This document shows, piece after piece, positions 1 through 11,473 of a DNA stretch of 64,000 nt (its first letter is position 1; every line of letters starts with the position of its first letter). The DNA is from Ailanthus altissimus. Lineage: Eukaryota; Streptophyta; Magnoliopsida; Sapindales; Simaroubaceae. The position numbers and the translations under genes are program-made. The notes below the pieces were generated by a model. The model did not search any database, was not told the origin of the DNA, and saw only the letters and a program-made list of their open reading frames with translations. The DNA lies in the NCBI GenBank assembly GCA_946807835.1, contig OX327683.1, positions 30,935,001-30,999,000 on the forward strand, read 5' to 3'.

Positions 1-2300
1 CAGTCAGTATTGTAAGGAGCCATATGTAGTTTCTCTTTCAGTCTTAGGAGGAACCATATGCAGCTTATATGTCATTCTAGTGACAATCAGATCCAGTTTC
101 TGTTTCTGGTTACTTTTGTCTAAATAATGCATATTATCTCTGTTGTTTTGTTCTCTTACTAGGAGTCCCTTGAAGCAGTGGATTTAACTTGTATTGTCGA
201 ACTGAATTTTCACTTTTATTAATGTTATGTTATGCCAGCTACTTAGTGTCTTTGGATGTTGGCTTTTACTTGGTAGTTAGTTGCTTGATTTAATGATTTG
301 ATAAGTCGAATGTTTAGATATAAACGTTGATTTCTGGAACAAGTTCAAAAGTCAGTTATCTACTTGCCTTGAGACTTAAAATTAATCTGTTGCATTCTAC
401 TCTTAGCCCTTCCATTCTGCTTTCTCTGTCCATAAACGTGCACATGTCGTGAGTTTATCCGAAGAGTTGGGGTTACTATTTATCCTTCTTTTTTTTCGTT
501 CAATTTCTCCAACCTTAATAAGCTGTAGTTGATTTATATTTGTTCTCTCCATAAGCATGAAATCTTAGAGAACTTAATAAGACTTGACCCGTATTTATAA
601 GAGATGAAATTCCCAACACAAAAGGAAACGGTAATGTGTTCAACCAGTGTTGATCATTGTTTTTTCAGTTCTATTTGTTGTGCATATTTAGATATTTGGG
701 GTGGGCGAATGCGGGGTCTGTATTTATTTTCACATTATTATTACTATTTTAGTTGTCATCCATCTAATACCATATTAAGTTTGGAAGGTTAAATTTACCA
801 TCAAAGAGGTGCCTATATTTCTAGTGTCCTTATTCTGTAGAGGGGTTTTGGATTGAAACTTGGTCTAACTCATGGTAAATTATGAGCTCCAGAGTGTGAG
901 CGTCTGTTCTAACCACGACCATTGTAAAAGCAGTTGGGATATTAGCAGGTCAAGTTCCATACTGAAAGATGAGTTATTATATGACTGGTTCTTTCTCAAC
1001 TATCCACGGCTGCAACCTTAAACTTCAGCACTTAAACGTGCGAAGTCTTATGGACTAGCAATATTGATATCATTGACTAGTTACTTAGTTTGGTGGGTCT
1101 GTATGAATGAGCGGAAATCCAGAACCGGAGAATTCGCATTGTCGATATAATGCATGATTTTTGGCAGGAGTGTGTGTAGATTGAGAAAATATTATTTCAT
1201 TAGTGTTTTGGTCTATGTTGCTTGCGTTTCTTTGCACGGGTAACTTCATTGTTGTTATTCTGATTTATTACACAAAGATATTATCAGTTTCTGTTATATT
1301 AATTATTAACGAGAAAGGTCTGAATTTGTGATGTCGGCATATATTGATTGATTAATTTGTAACTATCAGAATAGTCAAGTGAGGTTATTATTTTACGTCA
1401 ACGGGATTATCCCTCATCAATTTGTCAATATGGTAACAAACATTTGCATTAGTTTGTATAAGTTGAATTCATTCCAATTTTTTTTTTTTTAGTTTATGAT
1501 ATTCAGACAGTGACAGTGATTTGTTAATGAGTCTCCATGGTGTATTTTAATGGTGATTTCTAGTATACATTTCGATATACTTCAGCTAAATACGTAAAAC
1601 ACACGCTAATATAAATCTGTTTGTTAACGATGACTATAGCTTACCTCTTTCCAAGCCGGTTAAAGATAATTTTCAAGATTAATTATTCAACGGCCGTTTA
1701 ATTTCTTCCTGGTCCAAATTTGGCACAAGCCTCGAAGCCTACATTTGAAAGCAAAAGATGATGTTTTATTTTTTTTTTTTCTGTCCATCAAAGTTCTTAC
1801 CTACTGCTTACTGTTTGTCCGGAAAAAGACGTAAAACTTTGGATCTATTTCCTTGAAAAAGTCGGTTTTAAATCAAATTTTCCACATATATAATATTATG
1901 GAGATGTGTAATCAGGCCATGTCATAGACAAATATGGGCACCAGTAGATAAGATAGGACACACAAAGGAAAAGAAAAAGGAATCTTCATGAGTGAAATAA
2001 TTGGTCCCCCTCTATAATTTTTTATTTTTTTTGAAAGAGTCCCCCTCTATAATTAAATGTATTAATTGATGTGAAAGAAGAAAGATAAAGGAAGATAAAG
2101 GCATAGTTTTCAATCATACATCATCATCTACCCCAAGCCAATATCTGTGGGTAAAAAACTAAAATCGCATAAGCAATCATACTCATCACTGAAACAAGAT
2201 CAACTCTACATATATCTCATTCTTCCTTTATCTTTATCTGGGTGAGGGAAAAGATTAAACAAATAACAAAAAAAAAACCAATAAATCTAGCAATCTTTCG
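1..2300. other. No supported gene; AT-rich left edge
   Basis: I see no convincing exon, RNA gene or transposon here. Codon structure is poor in all frames, and the few open stretches lack any recognisable domain. It could be an intron or untranslated region of a gene lying to the left, or the 3' flank of the minus-strand FLZ gene, whose 3'UTR should end near its right side. Confidence 0.4.
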
Positions 2301-2432
2301 TCCCTAGAATCAATCATTCTTAGTTGATCATGATCATGGGAAAATCGTTAATATGGAGATGACAAATCTTAAGAGTTCTAGAGGAAAGATAAAAGAATGA
2401 AGAGCAATTCCCCCAAGCATCAGTGACTTCTT

Positions 2433-3707
2433 TTAGTTCTCCACTTCATCTAGCAGCATTTCTTGGTAGCGGCATTCTTGACTACAAAAGGCTTTTTCGC
2501 CTCTGCATTATAATTAGGCTTTGAATGAGTATTGATAGAACCAAGCTTATGTAGTAAAATACAATTTTCTACTTGAAATTAAACTAATCTTCTGACACAC
2601 AGAATATATATGTTTTACAATTCAAGCTCAATCATTAAAGGAGGGAGGAGATGCATGCATGGACATCTTAATGGAATTAGAAGAGGAACATGCGCTTTAT
2701 ATTGAAAATTGAGAATTCATTTGGAGCAATCTATCAAAATCTCTTATCTTGAAATAAATGTTCAGGACATCATATAATAACCCTATATAAGATACCATAC
2801 ACTTCAAATTCTAAAGCCGAAACAATTTTCTTCAGAGGCCAAGAGCAATTTATTTGTGTAATAATAACTACATGCTGAAACCTAGGGATAGAAATTCAAG
2901 AAGATAGAAAAGCTACATCACGGAAGGGGAAAGTGAATCAAACCTGTAAATGTAAATGTCATTCTTCTGTTGAAGATTCTTCATGCAAGTGTGGCAAAAG
3001 CTGAGGAAATTCTCTGGTGCAGGGTTGGACTTATCCGATAAAGAACAGTAGCTCGCTATAATGCAGTTATCAAATATATGGGTAGTTTTTGGAGTAGGCC
3101 CATGAGATATCACGCATGTATAATCCTCAGAAAGCTCCATTTCACTCACAGAGAGACACTCTGTGAAAACTTTGGGAGGTTCCTTTTTTCGGGTGCCACA
3201 ATTGTCAGATTTATCTAGGGCCAACTGTGAAGTCCCGGTCTTAATACCAAAATCAGCTGGGGATTTAGGGGACTGAGCAGGAGAAAGATTAGAGGGAGGC
3301 ACTATAGGAATTTGAACTCTAAGCTTGGTTCCAAAAATAAGTTTGTTATTTGGCTTGGAAATAGAATTCTCTTCAATGGTTTTATCATCACGAGTTAGTA
3401 CATCAATAATTGCTAGACCAATGGCTTTGGAATCTGATTTGTCCCATGAACGTTTGTTATCTGTGAAAAATTTTGGGGACTTTGGAGGGTTTTTGTCATC
3501 CCATAAGGGGTTACCAAATGGAGAGAATGGCTTAGTGTCAATGATTGAAGTTGGACTTATCACAGCAATCTCAGTTTCAGCAAGAACCTTTGCTGTAAGA
3601 GCTTTGAATTTTGGAGAACCAAAGAGAGATGGAACTGTTCTTTTGTTGTTCTGAGTGGGGGATGACTGAGAGCTGTGATCGGCCATTAAAGCTTGCTTGG
3701 TAGTCAT
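2433..3707 (-). CDS. FCS-like zinc finger (FLZ, DUF581) protein
   Basis: Two exons: 3707-2944 and 2502-2433, joined GT/AG in frame, giving about 277 residues. The FLZ domain is at the C-terminus. Exon 1 carries the SEDYTCVISHGP segment and the first zinc pair (FLSFCHTCMKNL); exon 2 supplies the second pair in GEKAFCSQECR and ends in RYQEMLLDEVEN. FLZ proteins are plant-specific adaptors that bind SnRK1 kinase through this treble-clef zinc finger. That role is family knowledge. Reading continues open upstream of the first in-frame ATG into LLRNRSRA, a motif typical of FLZ N-termini, but no ATG precedes it. The true start may therefore be 3707 or a non-AUG codon near 3740. An apparent 5'UTR intron (donor at about 3892) precedes it. 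Confidence 0.9.
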
Positions 3708-4559
3708 TGCTCTTGATCTGTTCCTCAGCAATAATACCAACCTCCTATCATATGATTCTCAGCTCAAGAAAACAAAAAAGTGGATTTTCTGCATAAGCAG
3801 GAATAAAAGAAATGTAAATTTCAATTTGAAGAATTCGGAAAAGAGAGTTAACGTTGCATGAACAAATGGAACTGACAAGAACTCACCTTAACAGATTAAT
3901 ATCACAGGAAGGATATCATGATTTGCTGAGATGATTGAGTCACCAAAAAACCTTTTGAAGTTTCAAGGTTCAAAATTTACAAGTTGGAAAAAAACAAAAC
4001 CTAAGAAAGTTAAACCGGAATGACTCTCAATCTTACACACAAACCCAGAAAAAAGAATTAAAAAAGAAACTGACGCCACAGCCCACAAGCTCTAGGAAGT
4101 TGAAATGCCTCCTAAATCTCTGTAGCGTCCATGTCTGAGAAGTAACACTAAAAAACAAGTGAATAAAAACTGGGGTTTTTCTCGTATTTTTAATTAGTTT
4201 ACTTCCTTCAACAAGAACAAGAATCAATTCCCTATCATCATAATTGCCCCCATGCAAGCCACATGATTAAACTGCAAACATGAACAACAGTTCCTGCCAT
4301 TTACAGCAAAAGAACTGTGACTCCATATATATATATACTCCGGTACCTAAGTTCAGGTATAAATTGCACTTCGCTACTCCCTATGAAATTAAAAAGACCA
4401 TTATCACTATTGAGTAAATAAAAGACCATCTACTTTCGCTCTCTCTTTGCTTCTGAGCTTTGGTTTCTGTTTATACTTTGTGGGTTTTTGATCTTTGAAA
4501 TGAATTTCACTGTGTCAGTTCCTCTTTCTTCAGCTTCAGTCCTGCAAAATGACCACAAA

Positions 4560-5580
4560 TTCGCAACTTTGAGATGAGAAAACTTTTAGAACTTAAAAAA
4601 ATAAAGGAGTTATGGGGTTTGCTTTTTAAAGAGGGAAAATGAGAGAGTCGTGTACATGAGAATCAGCTGTTTTTGACAATTCAGCCCCAAGTAACGCCTC
4701 TTATACTGCAGTATATTATAGGCTTTTGTTGTATTTTATTTTTATTTTAATTTTCTTTTATGTAAAATGCGGGGTGATTTTTGGCATTTTTACCTTTAGC
4801 GCAGAGTTTTAGCAAATTTGTCCTGATTCTCTTTGTCTGTGTTTCAGTCATCATACTGTTTCATTCTGAAATCAGAAATAAACGCACGCACTTGAAGGAA
4901 ATGCTGGTGACGTCACTTTTAATTATCTATATATATTTTTGAAAAGAATTTTATATTTTAAAAGTTATATCTTTTTCTTGGCTATTTCGGTGCTAGTCGA
5001 ATTGTTAGTACCCCAGGCTCACCCTTCAATATTAAGTTGAGGTTGGATTCCTCCCTCCACTAAGTGCGGAATTGTGTGTTGTACATATGTATAGAAAAAA
5101 AAAACAACTTTTATAGAATTGGATACTGAAATCAAACTTGATATCTGAAAAAAAAACATTAAAAAAGAATGAGAGTATTGGCATTAATCTTAGGTGTGTG
5201 TGTTTTCGAGTCGTAAGCTGGAATGAAAGTGCCTTTCAACGCTAAATTTAGTGTCATAATATTAATAAGCCAGGCGAGCAATGAGGAGTGGGGACCCAAC
5301 TGCTGCAATTTAATGGCCACGTGTGCTTGTCCATGAAGTATTCATTTGATGGGCCCTTGTAAAGTTCGGTGTTAAGCTGTCGTTATTGGTTTTTCATGAT
5401 CATCTTCATCTTTTATCATTCCATCATGGAAACTCTGTCTTGGGCAGTCTCACAATAAAATAGTTGTCTCTGTCTGAAAAAAGGAAAGTTAAAGCTTGGC
5501 GTAAAGATTGAGGCTTTGCCCTACAGCCCAATTGCTACTGGCTTTTGTCAAAAGAGATGAGGAGATTTCTTTTATATATA
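4560..5580. other. Intergenic, no feature seen
   Basis: AT-rich spacer upstream of the FLZ gene. It should contain that gene's promoter, but no motif stands out enough to call. Confidence 0.4.
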
Positions 5581-5689
5581 TATATAAATAATAAGATCAT
5601 TCATTGCAACAGAACCACAATTACAATAATTAAGAGACAATAAGCGGAAGCTCTTCCAGTTGAATATAAGGCTCCGCAGATATTAAAAC

Positions 5690-6480
5690 TGTTTAGTTAA
5701 ATTGTGGGTAAGAGTATTACAAGTTCTAATACATGCTTAACAATTAACGGGTTACAGGAGAATAAGACTGTAGCTATTTCTGTAATAACCCAATCAATTT
5801 TCTTCCAACTAAAAATCTTCTTTTGGATTAGAGCCACCATATTTGCAGCGTCATTGTCAATTTCAATGGGCCACAAACCCTTGTCATTAGTCATAGTTAG
5901 CTTGCTAAGATAGCTGAGACTTCAGCAAATTCTGACATCCCTAGAGAACATCTTTTTTTTTTTTCTCTATACCGACAGTCAAAAGAGAACATCTTTTTTT
6001 TTTCTCTATACCGACAGTCAAAACATCTCCATACTTATTTCTAATTATAGTTCCCAACTCCATAAAATTTCCACTCTTATTAATTGCAACATCAGAGTTT
6101 AACTTGTAAGGATGAGTGTTAGGAGGCAACCAGATAGTTAGACTCTCATTTTGATTACTCAAGAAATCATTATGAGAGGGTTGAATTGACTCATCTTTAA
6201 AAGAAACTAGCAGGTTTTCTGCTTTATTATAAGTTTTTTGAAAATCATAAATGGCAGCATTATAAAGAGTTTGATTACGAGAAGTCTAGATGGAACAAGC
6301 TACTATTACGAACAGTTCCAATTCTTCTTTTTTCAACAATTCCACATAAAGAAACCATGCAGTTTTTAATAGGTGCAGGCAAGGATTTCAACAATTGTAA
6401 AAGCATGAGAGCTTCCAAACTTGTTTTGCGAGTCTGCAAGCAATCAGCCTATAGAAGTCATTTGGACGCATACGGGGGAA
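5690..6480 (-). mobile_element. LINE (non-LTR retrotransposon) fragment, RNase H end
   Basis: Translating the minus strand with frame changes gives pieces of the RNase H domain that ends plant L1-type LINEs. One is a WLPPNTHPYKLNSDVAINKS segment (about 6040-6160). Another is WPIEIDNDAANMVALIQ, followed by the helix with IDWVITEI (about 5720-5880). Upstream, at about 6290-6440, an in-frame piece reads AKQVWKLS and ELLKKEELELFVIVA, the zf-RVT to RNase H linker. Stops and frameshifts make it dead. It is the downstream half of the LINE whose upstream half lies at 8880-9560. Confidence 0.8.
5942..6025. repeat. Tandem duplication of about 42 bp
   Basis: The block from GAGAACATC through the T-run to CTCTATACCGACAGTCAAA occurs twice in a row, differing only in T-run length. 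It lies inside the dead LINE RNase H region and duplicates a short stretch of its decayed reading frame. Confidence 0.8.
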
Positions 6481-6481
6481 T

Positions 6482-8875
6482 TTGTGTTCATGTATCATTT
6501 TAAATTTTGTATGAATTTTTATATTTATGTAATAAATAAGTATGTCATTAAATTATTAATTATTTTTATTAGATAAAATATTTATAATATTTTAAATATT
6601 ATATTAATTTGAATTAATTTAGATTAAGTTTAAAGAATTAGAATTTCGTCTGAAAAGAGAAAAGATTAGAAAATATACTTACAATGATACAATTACAAAT
6701 AGTTATTAAAAAATGTCATTGTATAAGTATTTTTTTTGAATTATATGTTCCTAATCTATTTTCATTGATGTAAAATTTTTTGCGTGGAACTGATTAATAT
6801 AGATCAGTGTATATTTATATCTGAATTGTTCAGATGGTTAATCTTGGTAGAACATGAAAAGATTAAATGAAGCTTATATAAATATATATGTATTTAGTAA
6901 GAATTAGATACTGAAAAGATTAAATGAAGACCTCAAATAGATATCTCATAAATTCGTCAGTTGAGGGTATTTTTGAATTGAGTAGTATTCATGGTCACTT
7001 GACCTGAGTACCACGGTGAGCTTATGAGTGATCCACCACATTTAAGCTCTATACATGTTAGAGACCTTTCATGGTCTGACCGTTAGGTGTCCCTGGGTAT
7101 GATCTAATGCTTATGGAGTCCAGTAAGTGCAGACATGGGATTCGTCAACTTAGATGGGTGAGTTAAATATCTAAATGCTCTAAGGTTGTGTTTTAGAAAG
7201 TCTTATGATTATAAGCATTAAACCCGAAAAAAGAGTTTTCTGTGGTATAAATAATATCGCAAAAGAGTTTGTTTATATTGTTTATTGGAATATAAATCGA
7301 AGGAATATGTTTATGGTTGAACAATAGAAGACTTGACGATGTTGATCTATGTCTCTGCTCTTCCAATATATTAATGACGGAAGGATTGTACGAATACAGA
7401 TTAACTTAAACTTATATGGTTTAACTCGCCATTTTGTATTATCCATAATGTGTGTGGAGGGGCATCAGTTATGAACTTACGAAAATATTTCGTGAAACAA
7501 AATAGGTGTGAACTTAGAGAGTCTCACTATATGAAGTGTACTTATTGAGCATGTGGGTAGCATCAGATTGAATTGTTTGATCCGGTAAGTTTTAGAAAAA
7601 TATGAATTTATTTCAGGGTCTCTCAGGAAGTAGTTAAGATTTAAGTATTAAACCTAAAATTGTGTTAAGTGAGACTTGACACTTTTATCTACTCAATGTA
7701 TGTATTAAATTGTAATAATAATTTGTATAGGTAATAAATTAAATATTGATGGATATAATTACCATTTAAATAAAATAATTGATATTTTTATTTAAATTCA
7801 TTTAATTCGATCATTTAATTATTTTAGAGTTTTTCGGGAAGTAGTTAATATTTAAATGTTAAATTTAAAATTGTGTCAAGTGAGACTTTACACTTTTATT
7901 TATTTTATGTATGTCTTAAAGTGTGTCAATAATTTATCTGGGTACTAAATTGAATATTGGTGGATATAATTACTATTTAAATAAAATAATTATTGTTTTA
8001 TTTAAATTTTATTAATTAACTATTTATTTATTTAAGGAGATCTATTATAAAGCAATTAAAATTTAAGTATTAAACTTAAAATTGTATTAAATGAGACTTG
8101 ACACTTTTATTTAGTGTGTATTTTAAATTATATTAATAATTTATATGAGTATTAATTTAAATATTAATAAATAAAATTATTAAAATAATAAAATAATTAT
8201 CGTTTCATATTTTTTGTAATTCAATAATTATACTTAAAATGAGTCAAATTCATTTGATTTATATTTATCGATGCTTGTTTTAGGAATGTTTAAATGCAAT
8301 GAAATAAGAAAAAAAAAATGACATATATTGGCAACGCTATAACAATATATGCCACTAATCTTTTTATCGATATGCCATCATGACATAATACGTGACTTAG
8401 CAATTTGTTTATTGAGTCATAAAGAAGCACGTGTCAAATTGATTTTATTTCATTGATTGAAGTATAAACAAGTTTGCCTATATATTTAGTGGCCGAAAGA
8501 AGTGTGAAATTTTTTTGAAGTGAATTGTTATTTAATTTTAAAAGGTTAAGAGATAACTTTATATTCGAGAGATAATAATATATTAAAAATAAAAATTATT
8601 TTAAATATTTTAAAGAGAAAGTTATCATCTATTTTAAAAAAAATTATTTTATTTACAATTAAATTTATTTATAAATATGTTTAAAAGTAAAATTATAATT
8701 TTATTAATATAATAAAAAAATAATTTATATTTTAATTTTATTACATAATATATATAATATATTATTTTAAAATTATTTAAAATATACACATTCATCCGAT
8801 ATATAACGCACACACATAACACCAACATTCACAAAGCATGCACACGTGCTTAATGTTATCTTGTAAACTCCATAT
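6482..8875. repeat. 2.4-kb AT-rich insertion splitting the LINE
   Basis: The LINE coding homology breaks at about 6480 and resumes at about 8880, so this block was inserted into it. Its first kilobase (about 6640-7640) is clearly related to 33230-34200, including the shared text GACCTTTCATGGTCTGA and GGGATTCGTCA, so it belongs to a dispersed repeat family. No coding domain is visible. The far end carries a TATA-like stretch before GTGGCCGAAAG, which suggests, by inference only, an LTR-type U3 region. Confidence 0.6.
7618..8225 (+). repeat. Three diverged tandem repeats, unit about 209 bp
   Basis: Starts near 7618, 7827 and 8035. Each unit shares GAAGTAGTTAA (degraded in the third), an AAAATTGTGT-like core, GAGACTTGACACTTTTAT and a distal run ending in AAATAAAATAATT. 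Divergence between units is substantial, so the array is old. It sits inside the insertion that splits the LINE. Confidence 0.75.
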
Positions 8876-8879
8876 TATA

Positions 8880-9560
8880 TTTATTAGGAAGTATCTCATT
8901 CATAGCCTGCCAGATGAAGATTTTTACTTTTGGAGGAATACCCAGCTACCACAAATACTTTAGCCATTTTGAATGACTTACTGAAGATGATGCTTGAGAT
9001 TTTTTTTTCAGCTCTATTAGTAGGTGATACTCACTCTTAACTGAATAATTTCCTCGGTGATTAAAATGACATTATTTGATGAGGGATAGGATGCAGTGGA
9101 ATAGGAATTTTTAGAATAGACTCAGCGTTATCAGGTAGGAAATGCCTTTTGATAACCTCTTGCTTTCTAAGATCTATCATGCTCCATCAAATCAACCACC
9201 ATGGAATCTTCCTGTAACGTGATAGAGGAGATAAGCTTGAAGGAGTAGGGCCTTGGCAACCAGTTACTAGTGTATATAGAAATAGAGCGCCCATTACCTA
9301 TCCTCCATCTTGAGCCTGCTTCAATCATTTTTTTTCCTACATCAAACTACGCCACACAAAGGAAGGATTTGAGCCAAGCTTGCTGTTTATGAAGTCACAA
9401 TGTGGGTAGTATTTTGCTTTGAGAATTTGTGCCACCAGTAAATCTTGATTAGTGATTAGTCTCCAACACTGTTTAGCTAGTAAAGCTTGGTTAAAAGCCG
9501 AAAAATCTCGAAAACCCAAACATCCCTTATCTCATGCACAGTCATTAGTCATAAAATGAG
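8880..9560 (-). mobile_element. LINE fragment, reverse transcriptase C-terminal and zf-RVT region
   Basis: The minus strand reads GFRDFSAFNQALLAKQCWRL, then SNPSFVWRSLM, which is the conserved stretch after the RT domain of plant L1 LINEs. It is followed with stops by WRIGNGRSISIY, NWLPRP, and finally GIPPKVKIFIWQAMNEILPN, the zf-RVT region. The fragment is 5' truncated near 9560 and cut by the 2.4-kb repeat at about 8875, beyond which the same element continues at 6480. Confidence 0.88.
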
Positions 9561-9584
9561 AGTGAGACTGAGGGATGATGATAC

Positions 9585-9606
9585 AATGTCAATGTCAATG
9601 TCAATA
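9585..9606. repeat. (CAATGT)n microsatellite, about 3 copies
   Basis: Short perfect hexanucleotide tandem next to the LINE fragment end. Confidence 0.8.
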
Positions 9607-9609
9607 ATA

Positions 9610-11270
9610 CCTAATCAATCCCCTTTATAATGTTGTATTGCAAAATCAAACTCAAATAGAGAAGTGGCCCCCTGATGTCCCACATCCTTTTTCACTTTAT
9701 CAACGACGACCTACTACTCTATTATCTTATAACTTTGGTTTGGTATAATAATTAAAGTTATCGTGTATGTATTCCATCCACGAAGGATTTCCTGTAGTTT
9801 TAGAGCATCGATTTGCTATCTTTCTCCATGTTGTTCAGATCAGAGCGTCAATTCTCAATGTTTGTGATTGATTGTCTTTGTAAATACTGCACAGTCCCAA
9901 TCAGCTGCAACTCGATGATTGCTGATCAAGTTAACAAATGGCGTGGTGCCATGCCAATTATTTATTATTATCTCCCTTGTTAGTCATTACGTGACGTCTA
10001 CATAAACGCAAATTTTCTTAGATACAACAAACACGTAAAGCTTATCTCTTGTAATGGGATGAATTTCATGCTTTACACATAGTCATAGAGGCTGACAGGG
10101 ATATGTCCCTCTGACCCACCCTCTCTCAAGAGTCTCAAGCTCAAGCAGCAGCTAGATCGGTGGCGTAATTCAGCTTGTCATTTAGCATCACGAGTCAGCA
10201 AGATATTGGGTGCTATACACTTGTGGGGACCTCTCTAAACGTCTTGTTTCATCAGTCTGAATGTTGACGATCCTTCCCATCTCCATCACCCAAGAGGAAG
10301 TATCATTTAATGCAGAAACCTACCGAAATAATGATGCAAGGAAAAATAATTTCGTTTATTGACTGAAGCACTAGAGGGTTTTCATATATATTCTTACTAT
10401 CTTTTTTTTTTTTGTTTTGCCTCATACCAAGCTTAGCCGGATAAGATTGATCGACAAATAATGGTGTTTGGCACTTGGCACCACGTATAATGAAAATTGG
10501 CCCCCCTAACGAATGCTTACATATAATTTAATATTAACCCCGACAATAAATAATCACTTTGTTTATCTTGTTATCTGGCAATTTATAATCAATCACATAC
10601 CAAGTGGCATGACTTTTCCATTTGAATGACAAACTTTTTTGGACCATTTGGCATGTAAGATCTCATGCTGGAGACTTCAGACTCGAAGAGGAAATAAAGT
10701 ATAATGCAACGGACTATAATAATAATAATAATATGATTAAGAAAAGAAAAAAAAGGCCTAACATTATATTTTATATTAAATAAAAATGAGCAAATTATTT
10801 AAAATATATATAAGACGATAAATAATATTATTTAATAAATTAATTTTTTAAGTAAATAATAAATATCCACAAAATTTATTAGGAGCAAGGGACATGAACA
10901 GATATAGTATTTTAATTTTTTTATTTATTTCGAGTGTATGTGCTATGGGATAAAATAAAATAGAGGCGTAGGAGTACAGGTAATAGTTTAGAAATCAATA
11001 ATGTAAAATCCAAATAATAGAAGTATGTATTATCCATACTCCAAATTATTACGTTCGATTGTTAGGTCGGAATTAAGTTATTAGTTAGGTCTTAATGCGA
11101 CAGCATTAATGCACTGCCCAACAACTCGAGTACTAAACCTGACCTGACGTTTCAAATGAGTGTAGCATGTAAAAAATTCAATCTATTCAACTAGCCTATA
11201 ACCATATCATGTGTTAAACCGGTAGAAAAAAAAAATAGAAAACATGAATATCCACAGCATTAATATTATC
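9610..11270. other. Intergenic, no gene seen
   Basis: Spacer between the LINE fragment and the 3' end of TRM82. It holds homopolymer runs and AT-rich tracts at about 10730-10990. No coding or RNA feature is supported. Confidence 0.4.
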
Positions 11271-11473
11271 CCATGATTTTAGGTCAATTACCAGCTATTT
11301 CAGTATCCACAGATAAAATAGAACAATGTGAATCAGTTGTAACTGCAAATCATATTGGCAATAACATATCTGAGGGTATCATAAAAATGGTACAACACTC
11401 GTCATCTCACATATTCGGATTATGCAAGCACTACAAAAACTCCGATTCGGAGCCACAGCAAAGTCCAGTGGTG

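Noticed and set aside
3325..3654. Plus-strand 109-codon open frame
   Set aside because: Antisense shadow of the FLZ coding exon; no domain.
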